A stretch of 64,000 nucleotides of DNA from Hahella chejuensis KCTC 2396 (GCF_000012985.1 NC_007645.1:186001-250000); one strand, 5' to 3'. Positions 1 to 7,409 are shown, counted from the stretch's first letter. Notes: generated by a model not told the origin, from the letters alone. Translations and numbers: made by a program.

Positions 1-95
1 TGTCGGTCGACAACAGTCACTTCATGCCCGAGCTGGGCCAGATGGTATGCGGTGGAAACGCCGATGACGCCGCTGCCCAGGATAATTACACGCAT
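1..95 (-). CDS. dadA: D-amino acid dehydrogenase, N-terminal fragment (runs off the left edge)
   Basis: Only the first 31 residues are in the window. They begin [20 protein letters not shown] and continue through a VTVVDR strand. The GxGxxG dinucleotide-binding motif (GSGVIG) and the acidic end of the second beta strand are the FAD-binding Rossmann start of DadA, the quinone-linked enzyme that deaminates D-alanine and other D-amino acids at the inner membrane. The fit to the DadA N-terminus is close, but other FAD oxidoreductases of the DAO family start similarly. The start is the ATG whose complement ends at 95. Confidence 0.85.
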   Translation of the reverse strand, partial: MRVIILGSGVIGVSTAYHLAQLGHEVTVVDR

Positions 96-435
96 TTATT
101 GTCCTTGTTGTCTCTGCTTTGACTTCGCTGCGTGGCTCGCTGCACGCGCAGGCTGCGCCATTAAATAACAACCGTATATAAATCTGCATAAGTAATTCCC
201 ATAGTTGTACATGGAAAATTTGGGGTTGCGCCAGCGGATTTGTATATAAAATGATCCGATCTAAAAAGATAACTATCTATTCCATTAGATAGCTTGTTCT
301 TGATACTTGGATTGCGTGAATAACTCTAATCTCAGCTTAACCGAAATTATATCCTTAAAAAACAATTGCTTAGAAAGTAATTCCTTTCTGTTGGAAAGAT
401 TGGCGCGTTCTTTGTAATTGACGGGGTCGAACAAA
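96..435. other. Intergenic region between dadA and the tRNA-like RNA
   Basis: About 340 bases without a convincing gene. It is AT-rich from about 160 to 420 and must hold the dadA promoter on the minus strand. The right end holds a plausible sigma70 promoter for the downstream RNA, listed separately. I saw no other coding frame or strong hairpin. Confidence 0.6.
391..418 (+). promoter_or_regulatory. Putative sigma70 promoter of the tRNA-like RNA / RlaP transcript
   Basis: A TTGGAA -35-like hexamer (391-396) is followed after 16 bases by TGTAAT (413-418). Transcription would start near 425, just ahead of the first stem strand of the structured RNA at 436. This is a motif reading only. Confidence 0.4.
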
Positions 436-561
436 GGACGCGAAGGCGAAAAGGCGAGCCGCCGGCAAACGGGTTGCGCAGCCGGTGAAGGGTAATACCG
501 AGACCATTCGGAGTAATGCCCGAAGTCATGGTTATTGTGGGTTCGAGTCCCACCGCGTCCA
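436..561 (+). ncRNA. Putative tRNA-like structured RNA upstream of the RlaP gene
   Basis: A 7-bp acceptor-like stem pairs GGACGCG (436-442) with CGCGTCC (554-560). The latter directly follows a canonical T arm: GTGGG (537-541), loop TTCGAGT (542-548), CCCAC (549-553). A D-arm-like hairpin pairs GGCG (445-448) with CGCC (460-463) around an 11-base loop containing GG. The anticodon-arm and variable region is replaced by about 73 bases with two further hairpins: GCAA/TTGC (465-477), and GGG...CCC with an inner CCGA/TCGG (490-521). At about 125 bases it is too long for a tRNA, has no normal anticodon arm, and lacks an encoded CCA. It may be a tRNA mimic such as a bacterial Y-RNA-type molecule or a decayed tRNA. 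I found no clear Ro60-binding motif and no Ro60 gene nearby. Confidence 0.5.
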
Positions 562-594
562 CTTATATCAGAAGTAAAAACAGGAGTGGCGACA

Positions 595-1350
595 ATGGAA
601 AAGCGGATACAGGAAACTCTGGAGCGGATCGAGTGGGAGCACGATGTCAGAGTGCTCTACGCTTGTGAATCAGGCAGCCGGGCCTGGGGATTCGCTTCCC
701 GGGATAGTGACTATGACGTTAGATTTATCTATCAACGTCCACTGTCTCATTATTTATCATTAGGCAAACGACGGGATGTAATTGAGCTTCCCATTGTGGA
801 TGAACTGGACGTTAACGGCTGGGATATCAGCAAGGCGTTGACGCTATTACGCAGCGGTTCGGCGACGTTGCAGGAATGGCTGAATTCGCCAATTGTTTAT
901 AGCCGGGACGTTGTGTTTCTCGCGCAGATGAAATATGTGGCGTCGCTTTCCGCGCGTCCCGTCACGTTGTTTCATCACTACTTCTCCATGGCGCGCAAGG
1001 AGCGTGAGAGATTGGCTGCGGGCGAGGTCAACGCCAAACGCTATGCCTATATGTTGCGGACGTTGCTGGCCGCGATGTGGGTGGCGGAGCATAGGACGCC
1101 TCCGCCGGTGCGCTTCTATGAATTGAAGGCGCGTATGTTGGGCGGCGGTTCGTTAGTGGCGGAAGTGGATGCATTGCTGGAGCGCAAGGCGAAGGGGAAT
1201 GAAAAGGAAGTCATCAAACCTGTCACAGCGATAGACTGCTTTGCGGATGGTCAGTTTGAGGCGCTGGAGGCAGTGCGTTTTGACGCTGTGGACAAACTCG
1301 ATCTGGAGACCATTGATCGAGTTTTCATGCAGATGCTAAACGCCGCATAG
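595..1350 (+). CDS. RlaP-family predicted nucleotidyltransferase (DNA polymerase beta fold)
   Basis: This 251-residue protein starts at the ATG at 595, preceded by AGGAG at 582-586; an upstream in-frame start at 535 would lie inside the tRNA-like RNA and is rejected. The N-terminal half carries the nucleotidyltransferase signature: GSRAWGF near residues 27-33, then the metal-binding DxD (D39, D41) in SDYDVRF, with another acidic strand near ELDVNGWD. The rest is helical. This pattern is RlaP (formerly YcgL-like), a minimal nucleotidyltransferase family named for its association with RNA ligases in RNA-repair loci. Its substrate is not established. It begins 34 bases after a tRNA-like RNA, so the RNA could be its substrate or guide; that is inference. 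It ends at a strong terminator. Confidence 0.75.
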   Translation: MEKRIQETLERIEWEHDVRVLYACESGSRAWGFASRDSDYDVRFIYQRPLSHYLSLGKRRDVIELPIVDELDVNGWDISKALTLLRSGSATLQEWLNSPIVYSRDVVFLAQMKYVASLSARPVTLFHHYFSMARKERERLAAGEVNAKRYAYMLRTLLAAMWVAEHRTPPPVRFYELKARMLGGGSLVAEVDALLERKAKGNEKEVIKPVTAIDCFADGQFEALEAVRFDAVDKLDLETIDRVFMQMLNAA

Positions 1351-1361
1351 ACCCTGCAATC

Positions 1362-1383
1362 AGGGCCGGACTTTTCCGGCCCT
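1362..1383 (+). terminator. Rho-independent terminator after the RlaP gene
   Basis: A perfect 9-bp stem AGGGCCGGA/TCCGGCCCT with a 4-base loop lies 11 bases after the stop codon. It is followed by a pyrimidine-rich TCTCTTC tract. Confidence 0.8.
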
Positions 1384-1496
1384 TCTCTTCACATCCCCTT
1401 CTATTACTGCAAAGCATTGGCGCAGCGCGCATTTCGGCTATACTTTCATCAGAATTCTCTTTAAATCTGAGCCATTTAGCAGTTGAGAACCGGTGG

Positions 1497-2420
1497 GTGC
1501 AAACAGATAGCAATAACAAGAGGCAACTCAACAAGCTCGTGGTGGGAGGCGTCGTCCTGGCGTTGACGATTCTGACTGTCCTGGCGTATTGGTATCACCG
1601 GCGCTCAGCGGAAGTTGAATGGCTGGGACTCAATCCCGACCCAGACGCGCAGACGCTGGTCTCTCCCTCACAGCCTCAGGGGTTGCCGCCAGAGATATTC
1701 ACTGCCGAGCCGCAACACCGTGCGCTCGATGGCGACGTGGTCTACGTTACTCCCTTGCCGGGCGGTCAGCTTTGGCTGGTTCGTCGCAATCCCTCATCCA
1801 CATTTATGTTCACGGCGATTTTACGCACTATCCCCGTCTTGCTATTGCTGATGAGTCTTGTCGTGCTTGGATATTACATCTGGAAAACGCGCATTTTTGC
1901 AGAGCGGGTGAAAGAGCTGATTATGTATGACCCGGTCACCAAGGTGCTGAATTGGCGATTTGCTGAAGAACGGTGCACGCAAATGGTGAAGCATTGTCGC
2001 CGCTACAAGGAGGAGTTCAGTTTCCTGGTGCTCGACGGTGATCACTTTATCTGGATCAACGACAACTTCGGACCGGAAGCGGGGGATGAGGCGTTGATTT
2101 TCCTGGCGGAAACCATCAAGAACGTGATTCGCGAGGTGGATATTCTCGGGCGTTACGGCGGTGAAAAATTCGTGATCGGGTTGCCTGCCACAGACCTCAA
2201 TGGCGCAGTGGTGGTCGCGGAGCGCATTCGGCAACTGTTTGAGCAATGCAAACCCACCAGCTACGATGTGCGCTACAGCGTTAGCATCGGCTGCGCCCAG
2301 CTTATCCGCAATGAAGACCTTCATGACACTATCAAGCGGGCCACCCACGCCCTGTATCGGGCCATCAAGGGCGGCCGCAACCGCGTCGCGGCCTCCAAGA
2401 ACCACGAAGCCGTCGCCTGA
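1497..2420 (+). CDS. Membrane-anchored GGDEF-domain protein with degenerate active-site motif
   Basis: This 307-residue protein starts at GTG 1497. There are two hydrophobic segments, near residues 12-32 and 102-125, which enclose a periplasmic stretch of about 70 residues. A cytoplasmic GGDEF domain occupies about 145-300. The domain keeps DPVTKVLN, the LDGDHF...IND...AGD block and an RxxD I-site (REVD), but the signature reads GGEKF. The fourth position, a metal-coordinating Glu in active diguanylate cyclases, is Lys here, and the usual Lys after LDxDHF is absent. I expect little or no cyclase activity and possibly a c-di-GMP-binding or scaffold role. No EAL domain is present. The ribosome binding site is weak. 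Confidence 0.8.
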   Translation: MQTDSNNKRQLNKLVVGGVVLALTILTVLAYWYHRRSAEVEWLGLNPDPDAQTLVSPSQPQGLPPEIFTAEPQHRALDGDVVYVTPLPGGQLWLVRRNPSSTFMFTAILRTIPVLLLLMSLVVLGYYIWKTRIFAERVKELIMYDPVTKVLNWRFAEERCTQMVKHCRRYKEEFSFLVLDGDHFIWINDNFGPEAGDEALIFLAETIKNVIREVDILGRYGGEKFVIGLPATDLNGAVVVAERIRQLFEQCKPTSYDVRYSVSIGCAQLIRNEDLHDTIKRATHALYRAIKGGRNRVAASKNHEAVA

Positions 2421-2551
2421 CGGCGATTTGTTTTAGCTCACCTTTCGCACTTGCGCGTCGACGCGAACTATACTTGGACTAACTGCTGGTTGAACGGATA
2501 AGACGACCTTTATCCAACTTGCCTTTCACTTGCGGCCATGGAGGACGTCTC

Positions 2552-3190
2552 ATGAACGCTGAGACTGCGCTGTACAGACGCGTTTTTCTCAAGCTTTTGC
2601 TGGGGGCGTCGTTGTGGCCCTGGCGTGGAGCGCATGCGGATGATCTTGAAAACGGTTCCTGCGGCGTCACGCAGGCGGCGCCGGAAGGTCCCTTTTATGT
2701 GCGTAACGCGAGAGAAACCGCCTATATCAACTACCGCAACTTTCCTGGTCGCTTGATGAGGGTGGAGGGAATAGTACTTGGAGGCCCACTGGGCGATCTT
2801 CCTTTGCCGGAAGCGCGCGTGGAGATCTGGCACGCGGATGGCGATGGCCGCTATCACCCCGCCGGCGACGGTGACGTCAGTGAGTACTCTCTGGATGCAG
2901 TGAACCTGCGTGGCGTTGGATATACCGACGTTTCAGGCCGCTATGCGTTCCATAGTATCGTTCCGGGAACCTATGGCGGTCGCCGCAGGCATATCCATTG
3001 GAAGTTCAGCGCGCCGGGGTACCGTGCGTTGACGACGCAAAGTTATTGGCGAGAGGACCAGAACAGCGCGCAGGCGTCTACGGATGTGGTTGACCGTAAC
3101 CCGGAACGCTGCCGTTGGCTGGACTTCCCCCTTGACCGCAAAGGCATTCGGGTCGGCGTCTTTAATGTGGTTTTAAAGCCGTTGCAGTAA
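2552..3190 (+). CDS. Tat-exported intradiol ring-cleavage dioxygenase family protein
   Basis: This 212-residue protein starts at ATG 2552, eight bases after GGAGGA. The N-terminus has a twin-arginine motif (RRVFLK) followed by a hydrophobic stretch and an AHA-type cleavage site, so Tat export of a folded metalloprotein is likely. The body is the intradiol dioxygenase fold (catechol 1,2- and protocatechuate 3,4-dioxygenases). The four non-haem Fe(III) ligands can be placed: Tyr in the DGDGRYH segment, Tyr in PGTY, and two His in RRHIHWKF. These enzymes open catechol rings between the hydroxyls. No aromatic-degradation genes surround it, so the substrate is unknown. An extracytoplasmic location is unusual for classical ring-cleavage enzymes. 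Confidence 0.8.
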   Translation: MNAETALYRRVFLKLLLGASLWPWRGAHADDLENGSCGVTQAAPEGPFYVRNARETAYINYRNFPGRLMRVEGIVLGGPLGDLPLPEARVEIWHADGDGRYHPAGDGDVSEYSLDAVNLRGVGYTDVSGRYAFHSIVPGTYGGRRRHIHWKFSAPGYRALTTQSYWREDQNSAQASTDVVDRNPERCRWLDFPLDRKGIRVGVFNVVLKPLQ

Positions 3191-3297
3191 CTTTTGCAGT
3201 TGATTTACACCGCCAAGCTGTACACAGCTCGTGGCGCGCCTGGACGCGCGTCGACGGGTTTATAAAAAAGGACGTACGCATACAAAAGGATTGATAT

Positions 3298-4095
3298 ATG
3301 AAAATTGCATTGGCATCTCCGCCGATCCCGAAGTCTGTCGATAATGCGTTGCAGTGGGTGGACCGTCTGGTCACGGAGGCGACTCTTTCGAAAGTGGATC
3401 TGATATGTTTTCCCGAAGCTTATGTGCCGGGAATTCGAGGCATGGACTTCAAAGTCGAAAACTGCTCGCCCAGGAAAATGCAGTCTGCGCTGGATCGGAT
3501 CTGCGATCTGGCGCGTAAAACTTCCATTAACATCATACTTCCCATGGAATGGCCAGCCCCGGAAGGGCGTCGTAATGTCGCCTTTGTGGTGGATCGTCGT
3601 GGCGTGCTGCTGGGGAAACAGACGAAGAATCATCTTGAGCAGGGGGAGGAGGCGTATTTCATCCCGGGGGCCCGGCGTCAGCTGTTCGATGCGGATGGCG
3701 TGAAGTTCGGCATTGTGATCAGCCATGAAGGATGGCGCTGTCCGGAAACGGTGCGATGGGCGGCCAGTCGCGGCGCCAAGATCGTGTTTCATCCTCATTT
3801 TACAGGCAGTCATTTCAAAGGAGTGAAGCTGACGCAATGGGGAAAGTTGGAAAACCCATTCTACGAGCGGGCGATGCAATGTCGCGCTATCGAAAACACG
3901 GTATTTTTCGCCAGCGTCAATTACGCCATGGACTATCAGGGCTCCGCCACGACGTTAATTGCGCCGGACGGCGCTTGTGTGGCCTATCAGCCATATGCGG
4001 AAGTGGGAGCGTTGGTGATCAATATCGACGTCAGGGACGCCACCGGGGTTAACGCCCGGCGCTACGCCCCTGAACGGGATCTGGAGAAGGCCTGA
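3298..4095 (+). CDS. Carbon-nitrogen hydrolase (nitrilase superfamily) homologue with Ser in place of the catalytic Cys
   Basis: This 265-residue protein starts at ATG 3298 with AAAGGA upstream. The nitrilase fold is recognisable: the catalytic Glu region (CFPEAYVPG, about residue 40), the Lys region (KNHLEQGEEAYFIPG) and the nucleophile elbow. In relatives I recall, the elbow reads ICHEGWRYPETVRWAA. Here the codons give I-S-H-E-G-W-R-C-P-E (around 3718-3750), so the nucleophilic Cys is AGC Ser. A Cys sits six residues later, just before the Pro, but it is not in the elbow position. Family members hydrolyse amides or nitriles. This copy may be inactive or have changed chemistry. It ends 2 bases from the convergent phospholipase-like gene. 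Confidence 0.75.
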   Translation: MKIALASPPIPKSVDNALQWVDRLVTEATLSKVDLICFPEAYVPGIRGMDFKVENCSPRKMQSALDRICDLARKTSINIILPMEWPAPEGRRNVAFVVDRRGVLLGKQTKNHLEQGEEAYFIPGARRQLFDADGVKFGIVISHEGWRCPETVRWAASRGAKIVFHPHFTGSHFKGVKLTQWGKLENPFYERAMQCRAIENTVFFASVNYAMDYQGSATTLIAPDGACVAYQPYAEVGALVINIDVRDATGVNARRYAPERDLEKA

Positions 4096-4097
4096 GG

Positions 4098-5750
4098 TCA
4101 GTCCCAGCTCCAGCGTTGAGATTTGCCGCCGTGATACTCCCACAGATGCGCGCGTTGACCATCGCCCCAGAATGGGTCTTTGATGTCCAGCGCCATGTTT
4201 GTGGCGTTAGAGATACGGAAGCTGTTGCTGGGACCCTGCAGCCAGACCTGATTGGGACCGCCATGGCAATTCCATAGTACGATGCGGGCTCCTTTCTCCG
4301 TATCGGCTCCGGATACGTCGATGCACTTGTCCGGGGCCGATTTTGCGTGGATCATGCCGTATTGATCCTTCCACCATAGCTGACTGTCGGCGCCGTGACA
4401 GGACCATTGATGGATCTCCACGCCGTTATGGGTCTCACGGCCCTCAAGGTCCAGGCACTTTCCTTTGTCATTGCGCAGCTTGCGCCAAACCACGGCGCCA
4501 TCGTCTCCCGGCAGAGTGACGGCAGGCTGATCGCCCGGCGCCCAGACCCCTTCTTGCGCCAAGTCAGAGTAGTTCAGCCACACATTGGCGTAGCCCTGCT
4601 CGGCCTTGGCGTTCTGCAGCAGTTGGTTCTGGTAGCCGTTTTTCGGCGTGGCGAAGCGATAATCGCCGCCGAATTCCTGTTGGCAGAAGAATTCTCCCTG
4701 TTCCCAGATTGCGTTGCTCTGCGTAACCGCCCAGGCGTCGTGGGTTTTGCTGTAACAGGCGAACGGGCGCGCATTAGTGCAGGCGGCGTCATTGAAGCGG
4801 CCATTGCCCCATTGCTCGGCGCAATGCTCGTTGTTATTGGCGTTGTTGGGCTCATTCTGATCCCAGCTCCATACTGCGGCGGTCATACGCTCGTCAAAGG
4901 CTTTCAGCTGGTCCAGGCCAACGACGCCCAGACTGCAACGTGCGGCCTGCGCCATTAATTCCGGAGTGATCGGCTGCGGCGGGTCGCCGAATACATCGGA
5001 CAGGCGGGTGCTGTCCTCAAAGATGCGAACCAGATTATTCTGCACGAAGTTAAGGTCGTATTTATCCGTGCGGCATTCGGGATAGGGGTGAAAGTGATCG
5101 TTGTCAGTGGGAAAACCGTAATTGTAGACCGTCTGCGCCCAGGCGTCCGAACCGCAATTACCGCCAATCAACAGCACTTGCCTGCCGCTATTGAGAATGT
5201 CCGCCTTACTGATATTCATGGGCAGCGTAGCGCAGCTTCCCGGTTTGTAGATCAAATCCCCCATTTGCCGGTTTAACGCCGCCACAGCGTCATCGTAGCG
5301 GCCGTCCACATGTTCTTCGAGATAGATGATCAACACTTCACCGCGGTTGCCGTCCTGTCGCAACCAGGTCGCGACTTCTTTCAGGCCGTCCTCGAAGCGG
5401 CGGTCAAAAGCGGAACAGCCAGTGTGGTCGTTGGCGCCGTGGCATAGTTTCAGGTCACCGTAGGTGTAATGAACGTCCAGCTCCAAAGCGCGTATGCCCA
5501 TATCCAGTTGATCCACCAGACTGTAAATATGGTTGGGGTCCCAGTAGCTGCCCAGGTTGGCGTAAGCGGATGAGTTATAGCTGTTATGTGTATAAGGAAA
5601 GTTGGCGCGGCCCAGCGGTTCTCCCAGGTCCAGGGTGCGTTGATGCGTCAGAGCGCGGTAAGTCCAGCTATTGCGGAAGTCTTCAATCTCGTTGGCGCAG
5701 ACCGAAGACGCGGCCGCCGCAATCGCTGCGGCGTATGCGAGTTTTTTCAT
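4098..5750 (-). CDS. Secreted PI-PLC X-like phosphodiesterase with C-type-lectin-like and ricin-B modules
   Basis: This 550-residue protein has a signal peptide at residues 1-19 (cleavage after VCA). Residues about 45-260 are a PLC-like TIM barrel with the two catalytic His (H55 in YTHNSYN, H104 in LCHG) and acidic residues in ALELDVH. Residues 293-403 are a C-type-lectin-like unit whose halves appear in reversed order: the EPNN...C...F.DAAC...FAC part (294-333) precedes the W...C...F.TP...WLNY...EG.W part (340-403). Residues 420-550 form a ricin-type beta-trefoil with QLW, QVW and QRW repeats. It is predicted to be an extracellular enzyme that binds glycans and cleaves a phosphodiester, perhaps a phospholipid or GPI-type headgroup. 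It is convergent with the nitrilase homologue. Confidence 0.85.
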   Translation of the reverse strand: MKKLAYAAAIAAAASSVCANEIEDFRNSWTYRALTHQRTLDLGEPLGRANFPYTHNSYNSSAYANLGSYWDPNHIYSLVDQLDMGIRALELDVHYTYGDLKLCHGANDHTGCSAFDRRFEDGLKEVATWLRQDGNRGEVLIIYLEEHVDGRYDDAVAALNRQMGDLIYKPGSCATLPMNISKADILNSGRQVLLIGGNCGSDAWAQTVYNYGFPTDNDHFHPYPECRTDKYDLNFVQNNLVRIFEDSTRLSDVFGDPPQPITPELMAQAARCSLGVVGLDQLKAFDERMTAAVWSWDQNEPNNANNNEHCAEQWGNGRFNDAACTNARPFACYSKTHDAWAVTQSNAIWEQGEFFCQQEFGGDYRFATPKNGYQNQLLQNAKAEQGYANVWLNYSDLAQEGVWAPGDQPAVTLPGDDGAVVWRKLRNDKGKCLDLEGRETHNGVEIHQWSCHGADSQLWWKDQYGMIHAKSAPDKCIDVSGADTEKGARIVLWNCHGGPNQVWLQGPSNSFRISNATNMALDIKDPFWGDGQRAHLWEYHGGKSQRWSWD

Positions 5751-6121
5751 GAGAGGTATCCCTATCTTATCGTTATTTTGCCAGGGGCTTTTTATATCCG
5801 GTCCAGGTTACAACCTAGATACAGGGCTTAACCGGACGGATACAAAGATAAGGTTACAAAGTGTTCTATTTTCTTCCAATGCAAGGGGTGTGAAATGCTT
5901 GGCGGGTCACAAAATAAGCGGCAGTTGGGCTGCGTAGCTATGCATCCGCTATGCCACACATTGTTACAAATACGTACGCAAGCCTACGCTTTTTTGTGAA
6001 CAAAAATTAACCAGTTTGTGGGCGCCAATAAGCGGAATTTATGGTCCAAACTAAAAAAGAGGCCGTAATTTTTGGCGCAGCAGGAACAACATGACTCCCA
6101 AAAAAACTGAGGAGGTGACGT
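5751..6121. other. Divergent intergenic region between the phospholipase-like gene and a small secreted protein gene
   Basis: 371 bases without a gene. It must hold both promoters. Two copies of AGGTTACAA (5805-5813 and 5851-5859) lie on the phospholipase side, and the first is part of a short palindrome. Two AATAAGCGG words occur nearer the centre and right. No strong hairpin was seen. Confidence 0.5.
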
Positions 6122-6409
6122 ATGTGTACTAAACAATCAGTAGGCTTTGTTGCTGGTTTAGCTCTAGCGTTGGCCAGTTCCTTATCGGTCGCGGGCGATT
6201 TGAGTATCGCAAATCAGAAAGCCGAGAATATTGAGCACCAGGACATTGAACAACTGGTGGCGGATTTTTATCTTGAATACGGTGAACCCACTGCAGCGGG
6301 ACCCGGTACGATGAAAGATGGTAAAACCATGCGCTATGGCCGCTCTATGATGGATGATGATGCGTCAGCGCGGGATTTGAAATGGGAGAACTTTGGAAGC
6401 AACAATTAA
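6122..6409 (+). CDS. Small secreted protein of unknown function
   Basis: A 95-residue protein that I do not recognise. It starts at ATG 6122 behind a strong GAGGAGG ribosome binding site. Residues 1-25 look like a Sec signal peptide ending SLSVAG, leaving about 70 mature residues. The mature part is acidic, with a DIEQLVADFYLEYGEP stretch followed by a Met- and Asp-rich tail; it has no Cys and no membrane segment. It is transcribed away from the phospholipase-like gene and closed by a clear terminator, so it is probably a monocistronic, well-translated periplasmic or secreted protein. Confidence 0.75.
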   Translation: MCTKQSVGFVAGLALALASSLSVAGDLSIANQKAENIEHQDIEQLVADFYLEYGEPTAAGPGTMKDGKTMRYGRSMMDDDASARDLKWENFGSNN

Positions 6410-6471
6410 AGCCTGCGAGGGCGCCTGTAACCTCCTAGTTTAGGTGTGCAGGGAATTGCCCATGATTGATT

Positions 6472-6503
6472 AGCAGGGACCGGCGGTGAAGTTGGTCCCT
6501 GCT
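6472..6503 (+). terminator. Rho-independent terminator
   Basis: AGCAGGGACC (6472-6481) pairs perfectly with GGTCCCTGCT (6494-6503) around a 12-base loop, followed by GCGTTTTC. It closes the small secreted protein gene, and may also help separate it from the convergent XRE regulator. Confidence 0.75.
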
Positions 6504-6520
6504 GCGTTTTCAGGGCGCGC

Positions 6521-7273
6521 CTAGAACTTCTTCGTAGACGGCTCACGACGCAATCGAGTAAAGGATTGCGGTTCCCAGGGCCGAATCGCCATGACGAAAG
6601 CGGTGCCGAATTTATCATTCAGTGGGATGGATTCATCTTCCGCCACCAAAGCGTGAAATTCCGCCGCCAAACGTTGCATGCGTCGCTGAATTTCCGCATT
6701 GGAACGTCGCGATAGCATTCCGCTCAGGAATAGACGGCTTTCTCCGTTCTTGTTAAAGCGCGACTGCAGAAATTCGTTTTGCACTTGTTGCTCAAAGAAT
6801 TGTTGTATAGGCCCATGTGGCCGCCAGGAGAAATGTCGGGATATCTTCAGTTTCACCCGGTTGCCCGGCAACAATTCAATCAGTTTCATGCGGTCGAGCT
6901 TGGCCAGCAGTCGCACGCCTTCCAGCTCTTCGATTTGATAAGTGCCAATAATTTCCTTGAACGTCCATTTGTTCAGCAACAATTGGGCGGTCAGCAACAA
7001 GTTGATATCGGCGGCGAGCTCTTTCTCCTGCTCTTCGGTCAGTTCAGTGATTTCACCGGAACTGTTTTCCATGCTGCGCACCAGATCGGAGATTTCGATG
7101 CCGAGAAATTCACAGACGCGATCCAGCCGTTGCAATGAGAAGCTGCGCTCGGAAAACAGGCGCTTGACGCTGGCTTCGGATAGCTCCAGTGCGTCAGCGA
7201 CGTCAGCGTAGGTTTTCCCTTGGGCTTTGAGGGTGCGTTTGAGAGTGTCGATCAAAGCGATGGTCTGCGGCAT
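6521..7273 (-). CDS. XRE-family transcriptional regulator
   Basis: This 250-residue protein has an N-terminal Cro/C1-type helix-turn-helix, about residues 9-65 (TYADVADALELSEASVKRLF...FEFLGIEISDL type). It continues into a long helical C-terminal region of about 180 residues with an EEQEKELAADINLLLTAQ segment and no recognised ligand domain. The start is the ATG at 7273 preceded by GGAAGG; the frame stays open further upstream but has no ribosome binding site there. It lies downstream of the iron-responsive operon on the same strand, separated by a strong hairpin, so it may be a separate unit. The target is unknown. Confidence 0.8.
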   Translation of the reverse strand: MPQTIALIDTLKRTLKAQGKTYADVADALELSEASVKRLFSERSFSLQRLDRVCEFLGIEISDLVRSMENSSGEITELTEEQEKELAADINLLLTAQLLLNKWTFKEIIGTYQIEELEGVRLLAKLDRMKLIELLPGNRVKLKISRHFSWRPHGPIQQFFEQQVQNEFLQSRFNKNGESRLFLSGMLSRRSNAEIQRRMQRLAAEFHALVAEDESIPLNDKFGTAFVMAIRPWEPQSFTRLRREPSTKKF

Positions 7274-7379
7274 AACAATCCTTCCGGGGGGATAGCGGAC
7301 CCAAATAATAGCCCTGTCACAGGGTGGCGTCGAGAGAGGAGGAAAACGGGTTACCGTCAGCCGTTCCCTGGGGCCGTAC

Positions 7380-7409
7380 TGACCCTGGCGGGCTAACCCG
7401 CCAGGGTCA
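7380..7409 (-). terminator. Perfect 13-bp hairpin at the 3' end of the imelysin/DUF1513 operon
   Basis: TGACCCTGGCGGG (7380-7392) pairs perfectly with CCCGCCAGGGTCA (7397-7409) around a 4-base loop. The stop codon of the DUF1513 gene (7393-7395) sits in the loop and its last codons form one stem strand. There is no T tract on the minus strand, so it may act as a Rho-assisted terminator or mRNA 3'-end stabiliser rather than a classical terminator. Confidence 0.55.

Noticed and set aside
436-561. Ordinary tRNA gene
   Set aside because: The T arm and acceptor stem fit, but the 125-base length, lack of a 5-bp/7-base anticodon arm and absence of an encoded CCA are not those of a normal tRNA. It was kept as a putative tRNA-like RNA.
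436-561. Confident assignment as a Ro60-binding Y RNA
   Set aside because: I could not find the Ro60-binding stem motif on both strands of a helix, and no Ro60 gene is in the window. It remains only one possible explanation.
3718-3750. Cys in WRCPE as the nitrilase nucleophile
   Set aside because: It is six residues past the elbow position occupied by the Ser. It cannot be the normal nucleophile unless the local fold differs.
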